Shown: in pieces, positions 8,423-17,342 of the stretch
Layout: every line of letters begins with the position of its first letter
Position numbering within the stretch: the stretch's first letter is position 1
Source: JAAYAN01 sp964437215
GTDB taxonomy: Bacteria > Bacteroidota > Ignavibacteria > Ignavibacteriales > Melioribacteraceae
Length of the DNA stretch: 47,628 bases
Reading direction: 5' to 3'
NCBI GenBank assembly: GCA_964437215.1
Contig: CAYTFZ010000011.1
Span: 1-47,628, forward strand
Notes under the pieces: model-generated
The model's input: the letters and a program-made list of their open reading frames with translations, nothing else
Database searches by the model: none
Told to the model about the DNA's origin: nothing
Translations under genes and position numbers: made by a program

Positions 8423-9371
8423 CAATAATCTTCATCTTTTTCCCAACGGTTTCAATTTTAACTTCCTGAACAAATGATTCGATTTCGTCCTTTGTGCTTG
8501 CGCAAGCATCCCATTTTGTGCAATTGGCGGCGCCGGCTGCAGCGGCAAATTTAAGAAAATCCTCAAAGACCATAGATTTTTCCAAACCGTAACAAATTCC
8601 GGATACAAATGCGTCGCCGCTGCCGGTTGCATCAATTTCGTTTACAGCTGGGACAGTGAACTTGTATTTAAAATCGAATTTCGAGGCGTAACCTGTTTCT
8701 TCTCCGTTTGTAAGAAAAGCCATTTTTATCCCTTTCGAATAAAGATAATCCAGAAAATCCGTTATTTCTTTTTCGGTTTTTAAACTGATATTTAACGATT
8801 TTTCAAGCTCTTCTAAATTATTATGCAAAATTGCCGGAGCTTTATCAATGCAGTCTTTTAGATGTTCTCCGTAAGTATCAAGGACGCAAAGCTTGTCGTT
8901 AATTCCGCATAATTCAATTGTCTTGATGAAAATTTCATCTGCCAAAGGGGAGGGCGAACTGCCCGAAATAACTACTATTGAACTGTTTAGAATTGCTTTT
9001 TCCAACCGCTGCTCAAATTCATTTATTTCTTCGGAAAGCAGTACCGGATTCGGTCCGAAGAAAGTAGAAATTGTTTTTGTTGAATTGTCAATAGCAAGGC
9101 ATCCGGACCTGGTTTCATTTTTTGTATTAACGGCAGTAAAATTTATTTCTTCTTCGGTAAGAATTTTACGCAGCATTTTACCGTTGTTCCCGCCTAAAAA
9201 TGTTAATCCTGCAGATTGTATCCCTAAAAAGTTAAGCTGCCGGTTTACATTTATTCCTTTCCCGCCGGCTTTATAAACTTCGGTTTCAGTCCGGTTTACT
9301 TCGCCGTAATTAATTTTATTGTATATAAGCCTTCGTTCGAGCAAAGGATTTAATGTTATAGAAAGTATCAT
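8403..9371 (-). CDS. fruK: 1-phosphofructokinase-type PfkB family sugar kinase
   Basis: The 322-residue PfkB kinase has N-terminal ILSITLNPLLERRL, AGGKGINVNRQLNFLG (about 35-50; the substrate-binding GGKG element) and C-terminal NEIDATGSGDAFVSGICYG (about 244-262; GSGD with the catalytic Asp). TLNPxxD/E and GGKGxNVxR are hallmarks of the FruK/LacC/tagatose-phosphate kinase branch, which phosphorylate fructose-1-phosphate or tagatose-6-phosphate. Note E at the position where FruK usually has D (TLNPALD), so the specificity call is tentative. It sits between GWxTD and BamA-like genes with no sugar-transport gene nearby. A lone PTS IIA gene lies far off at 42689. Confidence 0.82.
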   Translation of the reverse strand: MILSITLNPLLERRLIYNKINYGEVNRTETEVYKAGGKGINVNRQLNFLGIQSAGLTFLGGNNGKMLRKILTEEEINFTAVNTKNETRSGCLAIDNSTKTISTFFGPNPVLLSEEINEFEQRLEKAILNSSIVVISGSSPSPLADEIFIKTIELCGINDKLCVLDTYGEHLKDCIDKAPAILHNNLEELEKSLNISLKTEKEITDFLDYLYSKGIKMAFLTNGEETGYASKFDFKYKFTVPAVNEIDATGSGDAFVSGICYGLEKSMVFEDFLKFAAAAGAANCTKWDACASTKDEIESFVQEVKIETVGKKMKIIDDSPNY

Positions 9372-9372
9372 A

Positions 9373-10647
9373 TTATTGTCTGTACCTCATCCATTCTCCA
9401 TAATCTGCATTTATCAGCCGGTAATCGCCGAAACCCGAATAATCTACAAAAATGAAAGTTCTGTTTAAATTAAAATATTCCCATTTTTCGTAAGGTTTGC
9501 TGTCGTAATCAAAAGGGTGCCGTTCAATATTATTAGGCGGTCCCAATGTTATATAAATCATTCCCATATCCGATCGCCAGCCCCCGAAATAGCTGCCGAA
9601 ATTTTTATTCGCGTATTCAACTCTTCTGTAATATTCGTTAAGAATTTCATTTTCTAACGTATTGGGCGAAGGATCCATTTTCTTCCAATAATCGGTAAAC
9701 CTTTTCATTTTTTCATCATAGGTCTCCGCTGCTTTAATTTCTGCATATTCGCTGCCAGTGGCAATGTATATCATCTGATCAATTGCTTTGTCTAGATCAT
9801 TTACAGTATTAGGGAAACCAAAAATTTGTGAATGGAATGATTTGGAAATAGTTGATATTAACGAATCGCGTTCATTTCTTAATTCAATAAATAATTTGTA
9901 ATTGCCCAGATTGAAATTGAGGTTTTCAATATCCTGGGAAAAATTATTCCTGCCTGAATCTAATTTTTCAGGGATAACTTTTTGAAATACTTCTTCTTGA
10001 TCATTTTTTATAATGTATTTTAAAGAAACATCGCGGGATTTATCGGAATTTATTTCGAACATAAAAGGCAGAGCTGTTATATCTGAAGAAATTTCGCCTG
10101 AAATATTTGGCATCACTCTCGTTTTACCATTACTGTCGGTTATTCTTTTTTGGATTAATAAAATGCCGCTTAAAGAAAGACTGTCGTTTAGCTGCGGTAC
10201 AAAAAGAATATTTTCGTATTTGAAATTTTTTTTCGATTCCTTATCGGTTACCTGGCATATTCCATAATAATTGCCCGGTGCGAGGTTAAAGCTTTTAAGA
10301 CTTAAACTGAAGCTTCCGCGGGATGATGTAGCATAAAAATCTTCTGTTACTATTTTTTGATCCCAGTTCTGGTTATCGAGCATTAAAGATTTATCTTCGT
10401 TGTAAATTATTATATTGGCAGAATATTCGGCAATATATTTATCGCCGGACTTTATAAATTGAAGATTGCTGTATGGCAATTGAATGAAAATATCCATCCG
10501 CGTTTTACCGGCTTCTGCGGATTTATAAGGTACCGCATCAATAAAAAAATCGGGCGTAACTGAATATGGGAAATTCTGTTTGTCAATTTCAGGCTGCGAA
10601 AAAAGCAAACCCGAAAAGAAAATAAGTAATGCTGATATAAATTTCAT
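9373..10647 (-). CDS. GWxTD domain-containing protein
   Basis: The 424-residue exported protein has a short signal peptide (KFISALLIFFSGLLFS). A beta-rich central part is followed by the C-terminal GWxTD domain (about 290-424), seen as YFGGWRSDMGMIYITLGPP followed by YDSKPYEKWEYF. Here the name motif reads GWRSD, a conservative T-to-S change. These proteins are common in Ignavibacteria, Chlorobi and Acidobacteria and have no established biochemical role. The fold is thought to be extracytoplasmic. It follows rimO by 8 bases and precedes the PfkB gene by one base, so it is co-transcribed with housekeeping genes. Confidence 0.88.
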   Translation of the reverse strand: MKFISALLIFFSGLLFSQPEIDKQNFPYSVTPDFFIDAVPYKSAEAGKTRMDIFIQLPYSNLQFIKSGDKYIAEYSANIIIYNEDKSLMLDNQNWDQKIVTEDFYATSSRGSFSLSLKSFNLAPGNYYGICQVTDKESKKNFKYENILFVPQLNDSLSLSGILLIQKRITDSNGKTRVMPNISGEISSDITALPFMFEINSDKSRDVSLKYIIKNDQEEVFQKVIPEKLDSGRNNFSQDIENLNFNLGNYKLFIELRNERDSLISTISKSFHSQIFGFPNTVNDLDKAIDQMIYIATGSEYAEIKAAETYDEKMKRFTDYWKKMDPSPNTLENEILNEYYRRVEYANKNFGSYFGGWRSDMGMIYITLGPPNNIERHPFDYDSKPYEKWEYFNLNRTFIFVDYSGFGDYRLINADYGEWMRYRQ

Positions 10648-10655
10648 AAATTGTC

Positions 10656-11951
10656 CTATGAAATAATTTTTCCAGTTAAATCATATTCGTTACAATCAAT
10701 AATTTCAATATCATAAAAATTACCGGTTTTCAACTTTTTACCGGTTTTGTAAATAATTATTTCGCCGTCAACTTCAGGAGCATCTCTTTCGCTTCTTCCA
10801 ATATAATAATCGCTCTCTTCGTCATCAATAATTACTTTAAGTGTTTTTCCGACTATACTTAAGTTTTTTTTATAAGAAATTTTCTGCTGAATTTTCATTA
10901 AACGGTTTTTGCGTTTGTTTTTTTCGGCAGATGGTACATTATCTTCCAGTTTAAATGCGGCAGTATCTTCTTCGGCAGAATATGTAAAAACACCCAGCCG
11001 GTCGAAGCCGGTTTCTTTAACAAACTTGCACAATTCCTCAAAATCTTCTTTTGTTTCTCCGGGATAACCTGTTATAAATGTTGTGCGCAAAGTTATACCG
11101 GGAATTTTCTTTTTAATTTTCTCTACAAGCAATTTTGTGCGCTTACCGGTTATTCCGCGCCTCATCGATTTTAAAATATTATCGGAAATATGCTGAAGCG
11201 GAATATCGATGTACTTGCATATTTTAGGATTTGATGCAATTTCATCAATTAAATCTTCGGGAAAATGCGAAGGATATGAATATAAAAGTTTTATCCATTC
11301 AATTCCTTTTATTTCGGATAGTTTCCGTAAAAGCTCGGCAATATTTCTTTTGCCGTAAATATCAATTCCGTATTCGGTAGTATCTTGCCCTATAATTAAA
11401 AGCTCTTTCACGCCTTTTTTTGCAAGATTTCCGGCTTCCACAATCAATTCTTCAATTGGGAACGATCTGTATTTGCCTCTTATTAAAGGTATAGCGCAAA
11501 ACGAGCAGGGGTGGTCGCATCCTTCGGAAATTTTCAGATAAGCATAATGTTTCGGGGTTGAAATACTTCGCTCTCCAAGAAGCTCGTATTTCAGATCAGC
11601 TCCAAGTTCTTCCAGTATCCCTTTGTAATCTTCTGTTCCGAAGAAACTGTCTGCTTCAGGAATTTCTTGTTTTAATTCCTCAAAATATCTTTGCGAAAGA
11701 CATCCGGAAACTATAACTTTTTTAATTTTACCGCTTTTTTTCAATTCAACCGCATTTAATATTGAATTGATAGATTCTTCTTTGGCAGCTTCAATAAATC
11801 CGCAGGTATTAATTATTACGACATCTGCTTTGTTTGGATCGGTTACAATTTTAAATTCATTTGCTTTGAACTGATTTATCAGCCTTTCGGAATCCACAGT
11901 GTTTTTGGAACATCCAAGGGTAACAACGCCTACTTTCAATTTTCTTTTCAA
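10656..11951 (-). CDS. rimO: Ribosomal protein S12 methylthiotransferase RimO
   Basis: The 431-residue radical-SAM methylthiotransferase has N-terminal MTTase cysteines C14 (TLGCSKNTVDSE), C50 (NTCGFI) and C84 (VSGCLSQRY) for the auxiliary cluster. The radical-SAM CxxxCxxC is at C145/C149/C152 (GCDHPCSFCAIPLIRG), and a TRAM domain covers about 370-431. GCSKNTVDSE and SFCAIPLIRGKYRS favour RimO, which acts on Asp of uS12, over the tRNA enzyme MiaB. The start is TTG at 11951, preceded by a GAAAGG ribosome site; the length is normal. Confidence 0.93.
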   Translation of the reverse strand: MKRKLKVGVVTLGCSKNTVDSERLINQFKANEFKIVTDPNKADVVIINTCGFIEAAKEESINSILNAVELKKSGKIKKVIVSGCLSQRYFEELKQEIPEADSFFGTEDYKGILEELGADLKYELLGERSISTPKHYAYLKISEGCDHPCSFCAIPLIRGKYRSFPIEELIVEAGNLAKKGVKELLIIGQDTTEYGIDIYGKRNIAELLRKLSEIKGIEWIKLLYSYPSHFPEDLIDEIASNPKICKYIDIPLQHISDNILKSMRRGITGKRTKLLVEKIKKKIPGITLRTTFITGYPGETKEDFEELCKFVKETGFDRLGVFTYSAEEDTAAFKLEDNVPSAEKNKRKNRLMKIQQKISYKKNLSIVGKTLKVIIDDEESDYYIGRSERDAPEVDGEIIIYKTGKKLKTGNFYDIEIIDCNEYDLTGKIIS

Positions 11952-11966
11952 AAAAAACCTTTCGTG

Positions 11967-12794
11967 TTAATAAGTCATAAAAGAATTCATATAAATATAA
12001 ATCACCGGAGCAGTAAAAAGCAGCGAGTCGAATCTGTCGAAAATACCGCCGTGTCCGGGAATCAGATTCGAAGAATCTTTAACGCTGGCATCACGTTTTA
12101 TAAGACTTTCAACAAAATCGCCAATTTGCCCTAAAACTCCAACAATTATTCCAATTACTATTACATCCTGCCAGGATAAAAAATCCATAAAAATTGATTT
12201 GTTGGCAATCATAGCCAGAATTGCAAATACAAAACCGGCTGCGCTTCCTTCCCAGCTTTTTTTAGGACTTACGCGGGGGAATATTTTATTTTTCCCGAAA
12301 GCAACTCCCAGAAAAAATGCAGCAGAATCGCAGACCCATATTGTAATTAGAATTCCTATTATCATCAATCCGCCTTGGTTATAATATGGCGAATATTGCG
12401 GAAAAAATTCGCGGATTCCTAAAATGGCAGCAGAAAACAAACCGATATAAAAAATACCGGCAAAAGAAGCCCCGATATTATTGATTTCTGTGCCTTTATT
12501 TCCGAAAAGTTCTGCTGAAAGTTGAAATAAAACAATCAGCAGAACAAGATATTCGAAATTTATAAAATCGAAATATTTATTGGCAATAATTGCTGCAACA
12601 GAAATTAGCCCCAGCGGAAGATAAACATTGCCTCGCTTATTTCTTATCATTTGCGAAAATTCGTAGAACGCTCCCAACCCGATAAGCATTGAAAAAAGTA
12701 AAAAAAGCGATTTACCGTAAATACAAGATACAATTATTAGCGGAATTGCCGCAATCGAAACCAGTATCCGCTGTGCAGTGTTGCTTAATGCCAT
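11967..12794 (-). CDS. cdsA: Phosphatidate cytidylyltransferase
   Basis: The 275-residue polytopic membrane enzyme makes CDP-diacylglycerol from phosphatidate and CTP. The family signature lies near the C-terminus: KRDASVKDSSNLIPGHGG then FDRFDSLLF (about 232-260). The stretch IWVCDSAAFFLGVAFGKNK (about 150-168) and SPKKSWEGSAAGF are also typical of CdsA. About eight hydrophobic segments are visible. It follows the DUF2007 gene by 6 bases and precedes rimO by 15. It would supply phospholipid synthesis for the same envelope that the Mla, Lpt and Omp85 genes nearby serve. Confidence 0.93.
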   Translation of the reverse strand: MALSNTAQRILVSIAAIPLIIVSCIYGKSLFLLFSMLIGLGAFYEFSQMIRNKRGNVYLPLGLISVAAIIANKYFDFINFEYLVLLIVLFQLSAELFGNKGTEINNIGASFAGIFYIGLFSAAILGIREFFPQYSPYYNQGGLMIIGILITIWVCDSAAFFLGVAFGKNKIFPRVSPKKSWEGSAAGFVFAILAMIANKSIFMDFLSWQDVIVIGIIVGVLGQIGDFVESLIKRDASVKDSSNLIPGHGGIFDRFDSLLFTAPVIYIYMNSFMTY

Positions 12795-12800
12795 TAAATT

Positions 12801-13142
12801 TTATTCCTCGTCTGTTATTTCTGTATTGTTAATATCATTTATTATTTCTCCGGCACTTAGGATGTCTTTTTCCTGTACAAGTATTTTTATTACAGCAAGG
12901 TTGCCTACTGTCGGAAAACTGGAATCTTTTTGTGGGATGATCATACACTCAATTTCAGCGCCTTCGAGATTTGCTTTAATCATATCGGCAATATAAATTT
13001 CGCTGGTAGTGTATATTATTTTCCAGTCTTCAGGTGTAACAAGATTTCCTTCAAAATCCTGTTTGTCAATTAAATCGGTACCGCAATCGGGACATATTTT
13101 AATGCCGTCGACATATTCGTATTCACATTTCGGACAAATCAT
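12801..13142 (-). CDS. Zinc-ribbon plus DUF2007 domain protein
   Basis: The 113-residue protein has an N-terminal zinc ribbon with C3, C6, C17 and C20 (CPKCEYEYVDGIKICPDC). A DUF2007 domain of about 70 residues follows (WKIIYTTSEIYIADMIKANLEGAEI, then VGNLAVIKILVQEKDILSA). DUF2007 is a small alpha/beta domain of the PII-like type, annotated as a putative signal-transducing protein. No ligand is established. It starts 4 bases before the CPBP gene ends (ATGA overlap), so it is translationally coupled to it, and cdsA follows closely. Confidence 0.82.
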   Translation of the reverse strand: MICPKCEYEYVDGIKICPDCGTDLIDKQDFEGNLVTPEDWKIIYTTSEIYIADMIKANLEGAEIECMIIPQKDSSFPTVGNLAVIKILVQEKDILSAGEIINDINNTEITDEE

Positions 13143-14068
13143 AAAGCCTCCTGATTTTTTAGAGAAATCTTCGAATAATATTTTTTAATAAAAAATATAA
13201 GCAAAATGAATATTGCCAAAAGAATTGAAAATCGCAAGAGATGAATCCAAGTATCTTGAAATGCGCCTGTAGAATTAATAAATTCCTCGTCTTCAAAAAG
13301 TGAATAAAGCACTACAGCCGAAAAGTTGTTGATAAAATGCATAATTACGGCTATATAAATAGAACCGCTTTTGTATGTTGCATATCCTAAATATAAACCG
13401 ATTAATATAAGAGCTGTAAATCCGTAAAAATTTACATGATAAAATGAGAATATAATGGCTGTAAACAATGCTGCCCAAAACGGTTTTGTTAAAAACTCAA
13501 ATCCACGCAAAACAAACCCTCTGAAAAAAAATTCTTCGCAAATGGCTGGTGTAACAGCAACTGTAAGAACCACAAGAAGAAATTCCCAAACAGAATTAAA
13601 AGAAAGCAGCCTTTTATAACTTTCTTCCATTACTTTGTTAAGCTCATCGAGATTGACTTTAATAATTTCGAGTGCAGGGAAGAAATCTACAATCTTCCGG
13701 AAAGCAATATCCTGAAGTGCCTGTAAATCGACTGCCATTACAGAGACTAGTATAATTCCGGCACAAAAAAAGCCTGTTTCTTTAAGCGGAATTTTTTTTA
13801 TCCGCATAACCGTTGTTACATCGTTAAAAAAAAGTTTTGATAAAAATATTGCAGGAAGCAAAATAAAAATATACTGGCTTGCCACTTGATAAATTCTTAA
13901 AGCGTTGAAGTTAGTATTTAACATATCAGCGCCGAAGATAAAAAATAAAATAAGTCCGCCAACAATCTGATACAGTATAAAAACGCCGGTTATGCCAAAA
14001 AACAATGCTATTGCAGGCGGGATGTTGCTTGTTAGAGTATTTTTATTTTCTAAATCCAGGTCGTTCAT
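13139..14068 (-). CDS. CPBP-family intramembrane glutamic protease
   Basis: The protein of about 309 residues has roughly eight membrane segments and the CPBP/Abi (Rce1-like) motifs. These are EEFFFRGFVL with the paired Glu near residues 178-179 and Arg 183, FYHVN with His near 211, and IMHFINN with His near 244 and Asn near 248. Family members cleave prenylated or membrane substrates; the substrate here is unknown. The open frame extends to a TTG at 14119, but that start lies inside the terminator hairpin of the upstream gene. I therefore start at ATG 14068 (MNDLDLENK). It overlaps the following zinc-ribbon gene by 4 bases. Confidence 0.87.
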   Translation of the reverse strand: MNDLDLENKNTLTSNIPPAIALFFGITGVFILYQIVGGLILFFIFGADMLNTNFNALRIYQVASQYIFILLPAIFLSKLFFNDVTTVMRIKKIPLKETGFFCAGIILVSVMAVDLQALQDIAFRKIVDFFPALEIIKVNLDELNKVMEESYKRLLSFNSVWEFLLVVLTVAVTPAICEEFFFRGFVLRGFEFLTKPFWAALFTAIIFSFYHVNFYGFTALILIGLYLGYATYKSGSIYIAVIMHFINNFSAVVLYSLFEDEEFINSTGAFQDTWIHLLRFSILLAIFILLIFFIKKYYSKISLKNQEAL

Positions 14069-14089
14069 AAAATCATATCCGCAATAAAT

Positions 14090-14115
14090 AAAAAAAGGAG
14101 ACAGAAAATGTCTCC
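14090..14115 (-). terminator. Intrinsic terminator after the DUF3108 gene
   Basis: On the minus strand GGAGACA and TGTCTCC form a perfect 7-bp stem with a TTTTC loop, followed at once by seven T. It lies about 29 bases past the DUF3108 stop and only about 22 bases before the CPBP start codon, so the downstream operon needs readthrough or a promoter overlapping the hairpin. Confidence 0.9.
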
Positions 14116-14143
14116 TCAAATTTATGGAAATATTTATTAAAAT

Positions 14144-14920
14144 TTATTTTTTTGAAGTAAGTTTTCCTGCAAGACCTTCGTAAGCAGTAAGTTCTGCATC
14201 AATCGATCCGATTATTACTTTCGTTTTTACTTTTACTGGAATTTTAAGTTCGTCATCGGTAAGCCATACAACAATATTGCCTTCGCTTTTAAATAAACCG
14301 CCTTCGCGTACAAGAGGTTCTACAATAACGCAGTTAAATGTTCCGGCTTCAACAGTAACTGTTTCTTTTCCAAGATAAACAACATCCAAAGGATAGACTT
14401 TATCTTTGTAGAAATTTTCCAAATGAAATTTATCGCCGACTTTAAGTTTGGAATAATCGAAAGTACGGGCAAGATAAAAAGCCGAAATTATATCATTAAC
14501 ATAGGTTGGTATTTCATGTTTTCCTTCGGTAGTTTTTGCTAAGCCTTTTCTCTGATCGAAAAAAGCTGAAAAGTCGCGCGAGAAACCTCCTTCGCGTATA
14601 TGCTGCTCAAACCGCCAGGGGAAAAGACCTTCTACATCGATATAAGACTCGTAACGGTCGCGTACTTTATAAAAAATATCGAAACTTGGTACAGTGTTTA
14701 CCATAAATGTTACGTTATAAGCATCTCTGCCCGATATCCTTTTGATTTTCGGAATTTCCATTGTAGCTATTCCTGCGGTAACAAAACCGTAGTTTACATC
14801 GAATGTTAATTTTTCTCCTACTTTGAAAGCTTTGTTTTCAATTTTACGGAATTCATTTTCCTGAGAATAAAGTAAAATTCCAAAGAAAAGTATAAAAGGG
14901 ATAATCATTATCTTTTTCAT
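14144..14920 (-). CDS. DUF3108 domain-containing periplasmic protein
   Basis: The 258-residue protein has a signal peptide (KKIMIIPFILFFGILLYS). A DUF3108 domain fills the rest: GEKLTFDVNYGFVTAGIATME at about residue 36, then RYESYIDVEGLFPWRFEQ, YVNDIISAFYLART and the end motif VVWLTDDELKIPVKVK. These features are shared by DUF3108 proteins found next to lipopolysaccharide or envelope genes. Function is unknown, though a lipid-binding or beta-barrel-like periplasmic fold has been suggested for the family. It overlaps the GT9 gene by 4 bases and ends the upstream transcription unit at a strong terminator. Confidence 0.82.
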   Translation of the reverse strand: MKKIMIIPFILFFGILLYSQENEFRKIENKAFKVGEKLTFDVNYGFVTAGIATMEIPKIKRISGRDAYNVTFMVNTVPSFDIFYKVRDRYESYIDVEGLFPWRFEQHIREGGFSRDFSAFFDQRKGLAKTTEGKHEIPTYVNDIISAFYLARTFDYSKLKVGDKFHLENFYKDKVYPLDVVYLGKETVTVEAGTFNCVIVEPLVREGGLFKSEGNIVVWLTDDELKIPVKVKTKVIIGSIDAELTAYEGLAGKLTSKK

Positions 14921-15960
14921 AAAACACCATTTTGTTTAGTAAGTGCGCTTTTTATTGAATTTAAAACTTTTTCCATATTTATCGAATCCATACAATTTAA
15001 TCTGGCGCATTGTTCGCTGCTGCAGTTATCGCATTCCATTTCAGGCATAAATATATCTTTCTTTTCTGTAAAAGGTCCCCATCTTTTAGGTGAACACGCC
15101 TGAATTTTAGGATAAAAACCGATTACGTGTTTATTTAATGCCGCTGCAATGTGTATCGGTCCGGTTGAGTTTGCAATAAGTACAGAACATTTATCAATCA
15201 ACGCTACCAAATCTTTCAGTTCAAATAATCCGGCTGAATTTAATATTTTATCGTTTATTTTCATTTCTTCGCAAATATGTTTTTCGTTTTCAGAACCTGT
15301 TAATATTATATAGCATTCCAAAGTTTGTGCCATAACCCGTATAAGTTCTTTCATTTTGTTTATTGGCAGATCAACAGAGCTTCCTTTGCTTCCGGGATGA
15401 ACAATTATTATGGGTTTGCTTCGGTTGCACCCTTTTTGCGAGAGAAAATTATCAACTTTAATCTTTGCTGATTCATCAATATGTATATTAAAATGTACAC
15501 TATCCTCAGAAATAACTTCATTTATTCCGAATACTTTAAGCATATTTATATTAAACTGAAGTTCGTGCTTATCACCGAATTTCCTGTGTTCGTATATTTT
15601 TCTGTTGAAAAAAAACGAATACCATCTGTATCCGGTACCGATTCTGTATTTAATTCCTGCAAAAAAAAGCAATAAAGCAATTTTAAATGTTGGTGAAACA
15701 AGAATTGCAGAGTCGAAAGAATTTTTCCGCAATATAAAAAGATTTTTGAAAAATAGTATCTTCCCGTTTTTTTCGTATAGAGAAATTAATCCCGAAAGAG
15801 ATTTGTTGTTTTCAAGAAGAGGACGGGTATAATTTCTTACGATAAATGTAACCTTGGAATCCGGGAAATTCGTTTTTATTACATCAATCATCGGAATGGA
15901 TAATACCACATCGCCAATTCTGTCAGTACGTACAACTGCAATGTTTTTCGCTTTAATCAT
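14917..15960 (-). CDS. Glycosyltransferase family 9 (heptosyltransferase-like)
   Basis: The 347-residue GT-B enzyme opens with VVRTDRIGDVVLSIPMID, the classic GT9 N-terminus. In the C-terminal half it has IIVHPGSKGSSVDLP and LIANSTGPIHIAAALNKHVIGFYP, the ADP-heptose-binding elements of the WaaF/WaaC family. A Cys-rich tail (MECDNCSSEQCARLNC) resembles the end segment of several GT9 proteins. It would add heptose or a related sugar to lipooligosaccharide core in the cytoplasm. The gene overlaps both neighbours by 4 bases. Acceptor and donor are inferred from family only. Confidence 0.85.
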   Translation of the reverse strand: MIKAKNIAVVRTDRIGDVVLSIPMIDVIKTNFPDSKVTFIVRNYTRPLLENNKSLSGLISLYEKNGKILFFKNLFILRKNSFDSAILVSPTFKIALLLFFAGIKYRIGTGYRWYSFFFNRKIYEHRKFGDKHELQFNINMLKVFGINEVISEDSVHFNIHIDESAKIKVDNFLSQKGCNRSKPIIIVHPGSKGSSVDLPINKMKELIRVMAQTLECYIILTGSENEKHICEEMKINDKILNSAGLFELKDLVALIDKCSVLIANSTGPIHIAAALNKHVIGFYPKIQACSPKRWGPFTEKKDIFMPEMECDNCSSEQCARLNCMDSINMEKVLNSIKSALTKQNGVL

Positions 15961-16574
15961 TTAACAGAAATATACGGATTGTTTTCGATATAATACCGCC
16001 AATTTAAGTCCTGCGATTTTTTTATTCCAATTCTTTTTCCGGATTTAATTATTGACGGCTCGATATATTCTCCTTCCGAGATAAAAATATTATTTCCGCA
16101 AAGGTCTGTTCCGTTATTTCCTTTATTAAGCGCAAAGGCAATACACAGTTTTCCGGGACCGCTGCAAATTTTAGTCTTATCTTTTTCAGAAAAAGCTTTA
16201 TCCGGGAACCTGCGTTTAAACATTTTATCAATCCCCTGCAAAGGTTCAGCTGCTCTTATTAAAACTGCGCTTCCATAATCTTTTCCGCCGGTTACAACAT
16301 TGGCGCAAAAATACATTCCGTAAGTAAAATAAATGTATAATTTGCCGCCTTCATCAAACATAACTTCGTTTCTTTTTGTTTTACCTTTGAAGGAATGTGA
16401 CGCTTCATCAAATTTATTATCGTAGGCTTCGGTTTCAACTATTTTACCGGCAAGAATCTCCGAATTTTCAAATTTTACTATATATTTGCCTAAAAGATTT
16501 CGGGCAACATCAGTAACGCTTTGAAAATAGAAAGATTTATCGAGTTTATTATTTAGAAGTTCAGTTGAATTCAA
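15957..16574 (-). CDS. DNA-3-methyladenine glycosylase (AAG/Mpg family)
   Basis: The 205-residue protein has the AAG/MPG hallmarks. ARNLLGKYIV is near residue 25. GKIVETEAYDNKFDEASHSF follows, with Glu as the general base region, then TKRNEVMF and YIYFTYGMYFCANVV. VLIRAAEP and KICSGPGKLCIAFALNK are further on. The enzyme excises alkylated and deaminated purines in base excision repair. The start is TTG at 16574, because the next ATG is far inside; the length matches the family (about 200). It overlaps the GT9 start by 4 bases, so repair and envelope genes share a transcript. Confidence 0.9.
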   Translation of the reverse strand: MNSTELLNNKLDKSFYFQSVTDVARNLLGKYIVKFENSEILAGKIVETEAYDNKFDEASHSFKGKTKRNEVMFDEGGKLYIYFTYGMYFCANVVTGGKDYGSAVLIRAAEPLQGIDKMFKRRFPDKAFSEKDKTKICSGPGKLCIAFALNKGNNGTDLCGNNIFISEGEYIEPSIIKSGKRIGIKKSQDLNWRYYIENNPYISVK

Positions 16575-16597
16575 TTTTAGACCGGCAGATTTTCGGC

Positions 16598-17341
16598 TTA
16601 AATATTAAGAGTTTTTCTGATTTCATCAATTTTTTCATTATAAAAGGAAGTCTTATCCGGTCTTACTTCAATAAGTTTTTCGTATACCAGAATTGCTTCG
16701 TGATAACTTTTCTGCGCAAAATAAATCCCTGCCAAAGTTTCCGAGGCAATAGACGGATTTTCGTAAAGATCATTTTTTAATTTCTCAATCTTATCAGCTT
16801 CCTCTTTTGATGTTTCTGCTTTTTTCTCTTTTTTCAGCTGGGCAATAAAATCATCAACAGCGCTTTGCGAATCAACATTTTTGCTTTCGGTGATAACAGC
16901 AATCGGTTTGGATTTTTTTCCCTGCTCCAATGCAATTCCATGACGCATTCTTTTTTTCTTTTTTTCTTCAGGCGCAATTTCTTCGGCTTTAATTTCACTT
17001 ATTTCAGGCATTTCAAAACTTATGTTTTTCCCCTGAGGGAATTGAGTGAACGAGGCTTTAATTTTATCAATTTCGGCAAGATAAAAACTAAGCGTATCTT
17101 CGCAGTCAATTATTTCGCAGCCCTTTGTAATAAGATTTTCTGCTTCTAAAAATTCTTTAAGGTGCGCTTTTGCTAAACCCAGCACAATAAAAGCTGTTGG
17201 ATAGTTGGAATATTTTGATAGGTTACTTTCAATAATTTCAATAGCTTTTTCAGGTCTTTTTTTCTCGAGCTCCTCATATGCCACACGGACAAACAAAGGA
17301 GAAGAATTATTAAATTCATAAATAAGAGATGCTCTTTCCAT
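16598..17341 (-). CDS. Tetratricopeptide-repeat protein
   Basis: The 247-residue protein has TPR-like helical pairs at both ends: PLFVRVAYEELEKKRPEKAIEI (about 16-37) and ETLAGIYFAQKSYHEAILVYEKLIEVRPD near 205-233. A low-complexity Lys/Glu-rich linker (EEKKKKRMRHG) joins them. No signal peptide or membrane segment is visible, so it is probably a cytoplasmic scaffold. It lies one base downstream of a GT2 glycosyltransferase and 23 bases before the glycosylase gene, which suggests a role in assembling the glycosyltransferase. That is inference. Confidence 0.72.
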   Translation of the reverse strand: MERASLIYEFNNSSPLFVRVAYEELEKKRPEKAIEIIESNLSKYSNYPTAFIVLGLAKAHLKEFLEAENLITKGCEIIDCEDTLSFYLAEIDKIKASFTQFPQGKNISFEMPEISEIKAEEIAPEEKKKKRMRHGIALEQGKKSKPIAVITESKNVDSQSAVDDFIAQLKKEKKAETSKEEADKIEKLKNDLYENPSIASETLAGIYFAQKSYHEAILVYEKLIEVRPDKTSFYNEKIDEIRKTLNI

Positions 17342-17342
17342 A

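Noticed and set aside
14069..14119. Upstream TTG start for the CPBP protease
   Set aside because: The extension lies within the terminator hairpin of the upstream gene; the ATG at 14068 is preferred.
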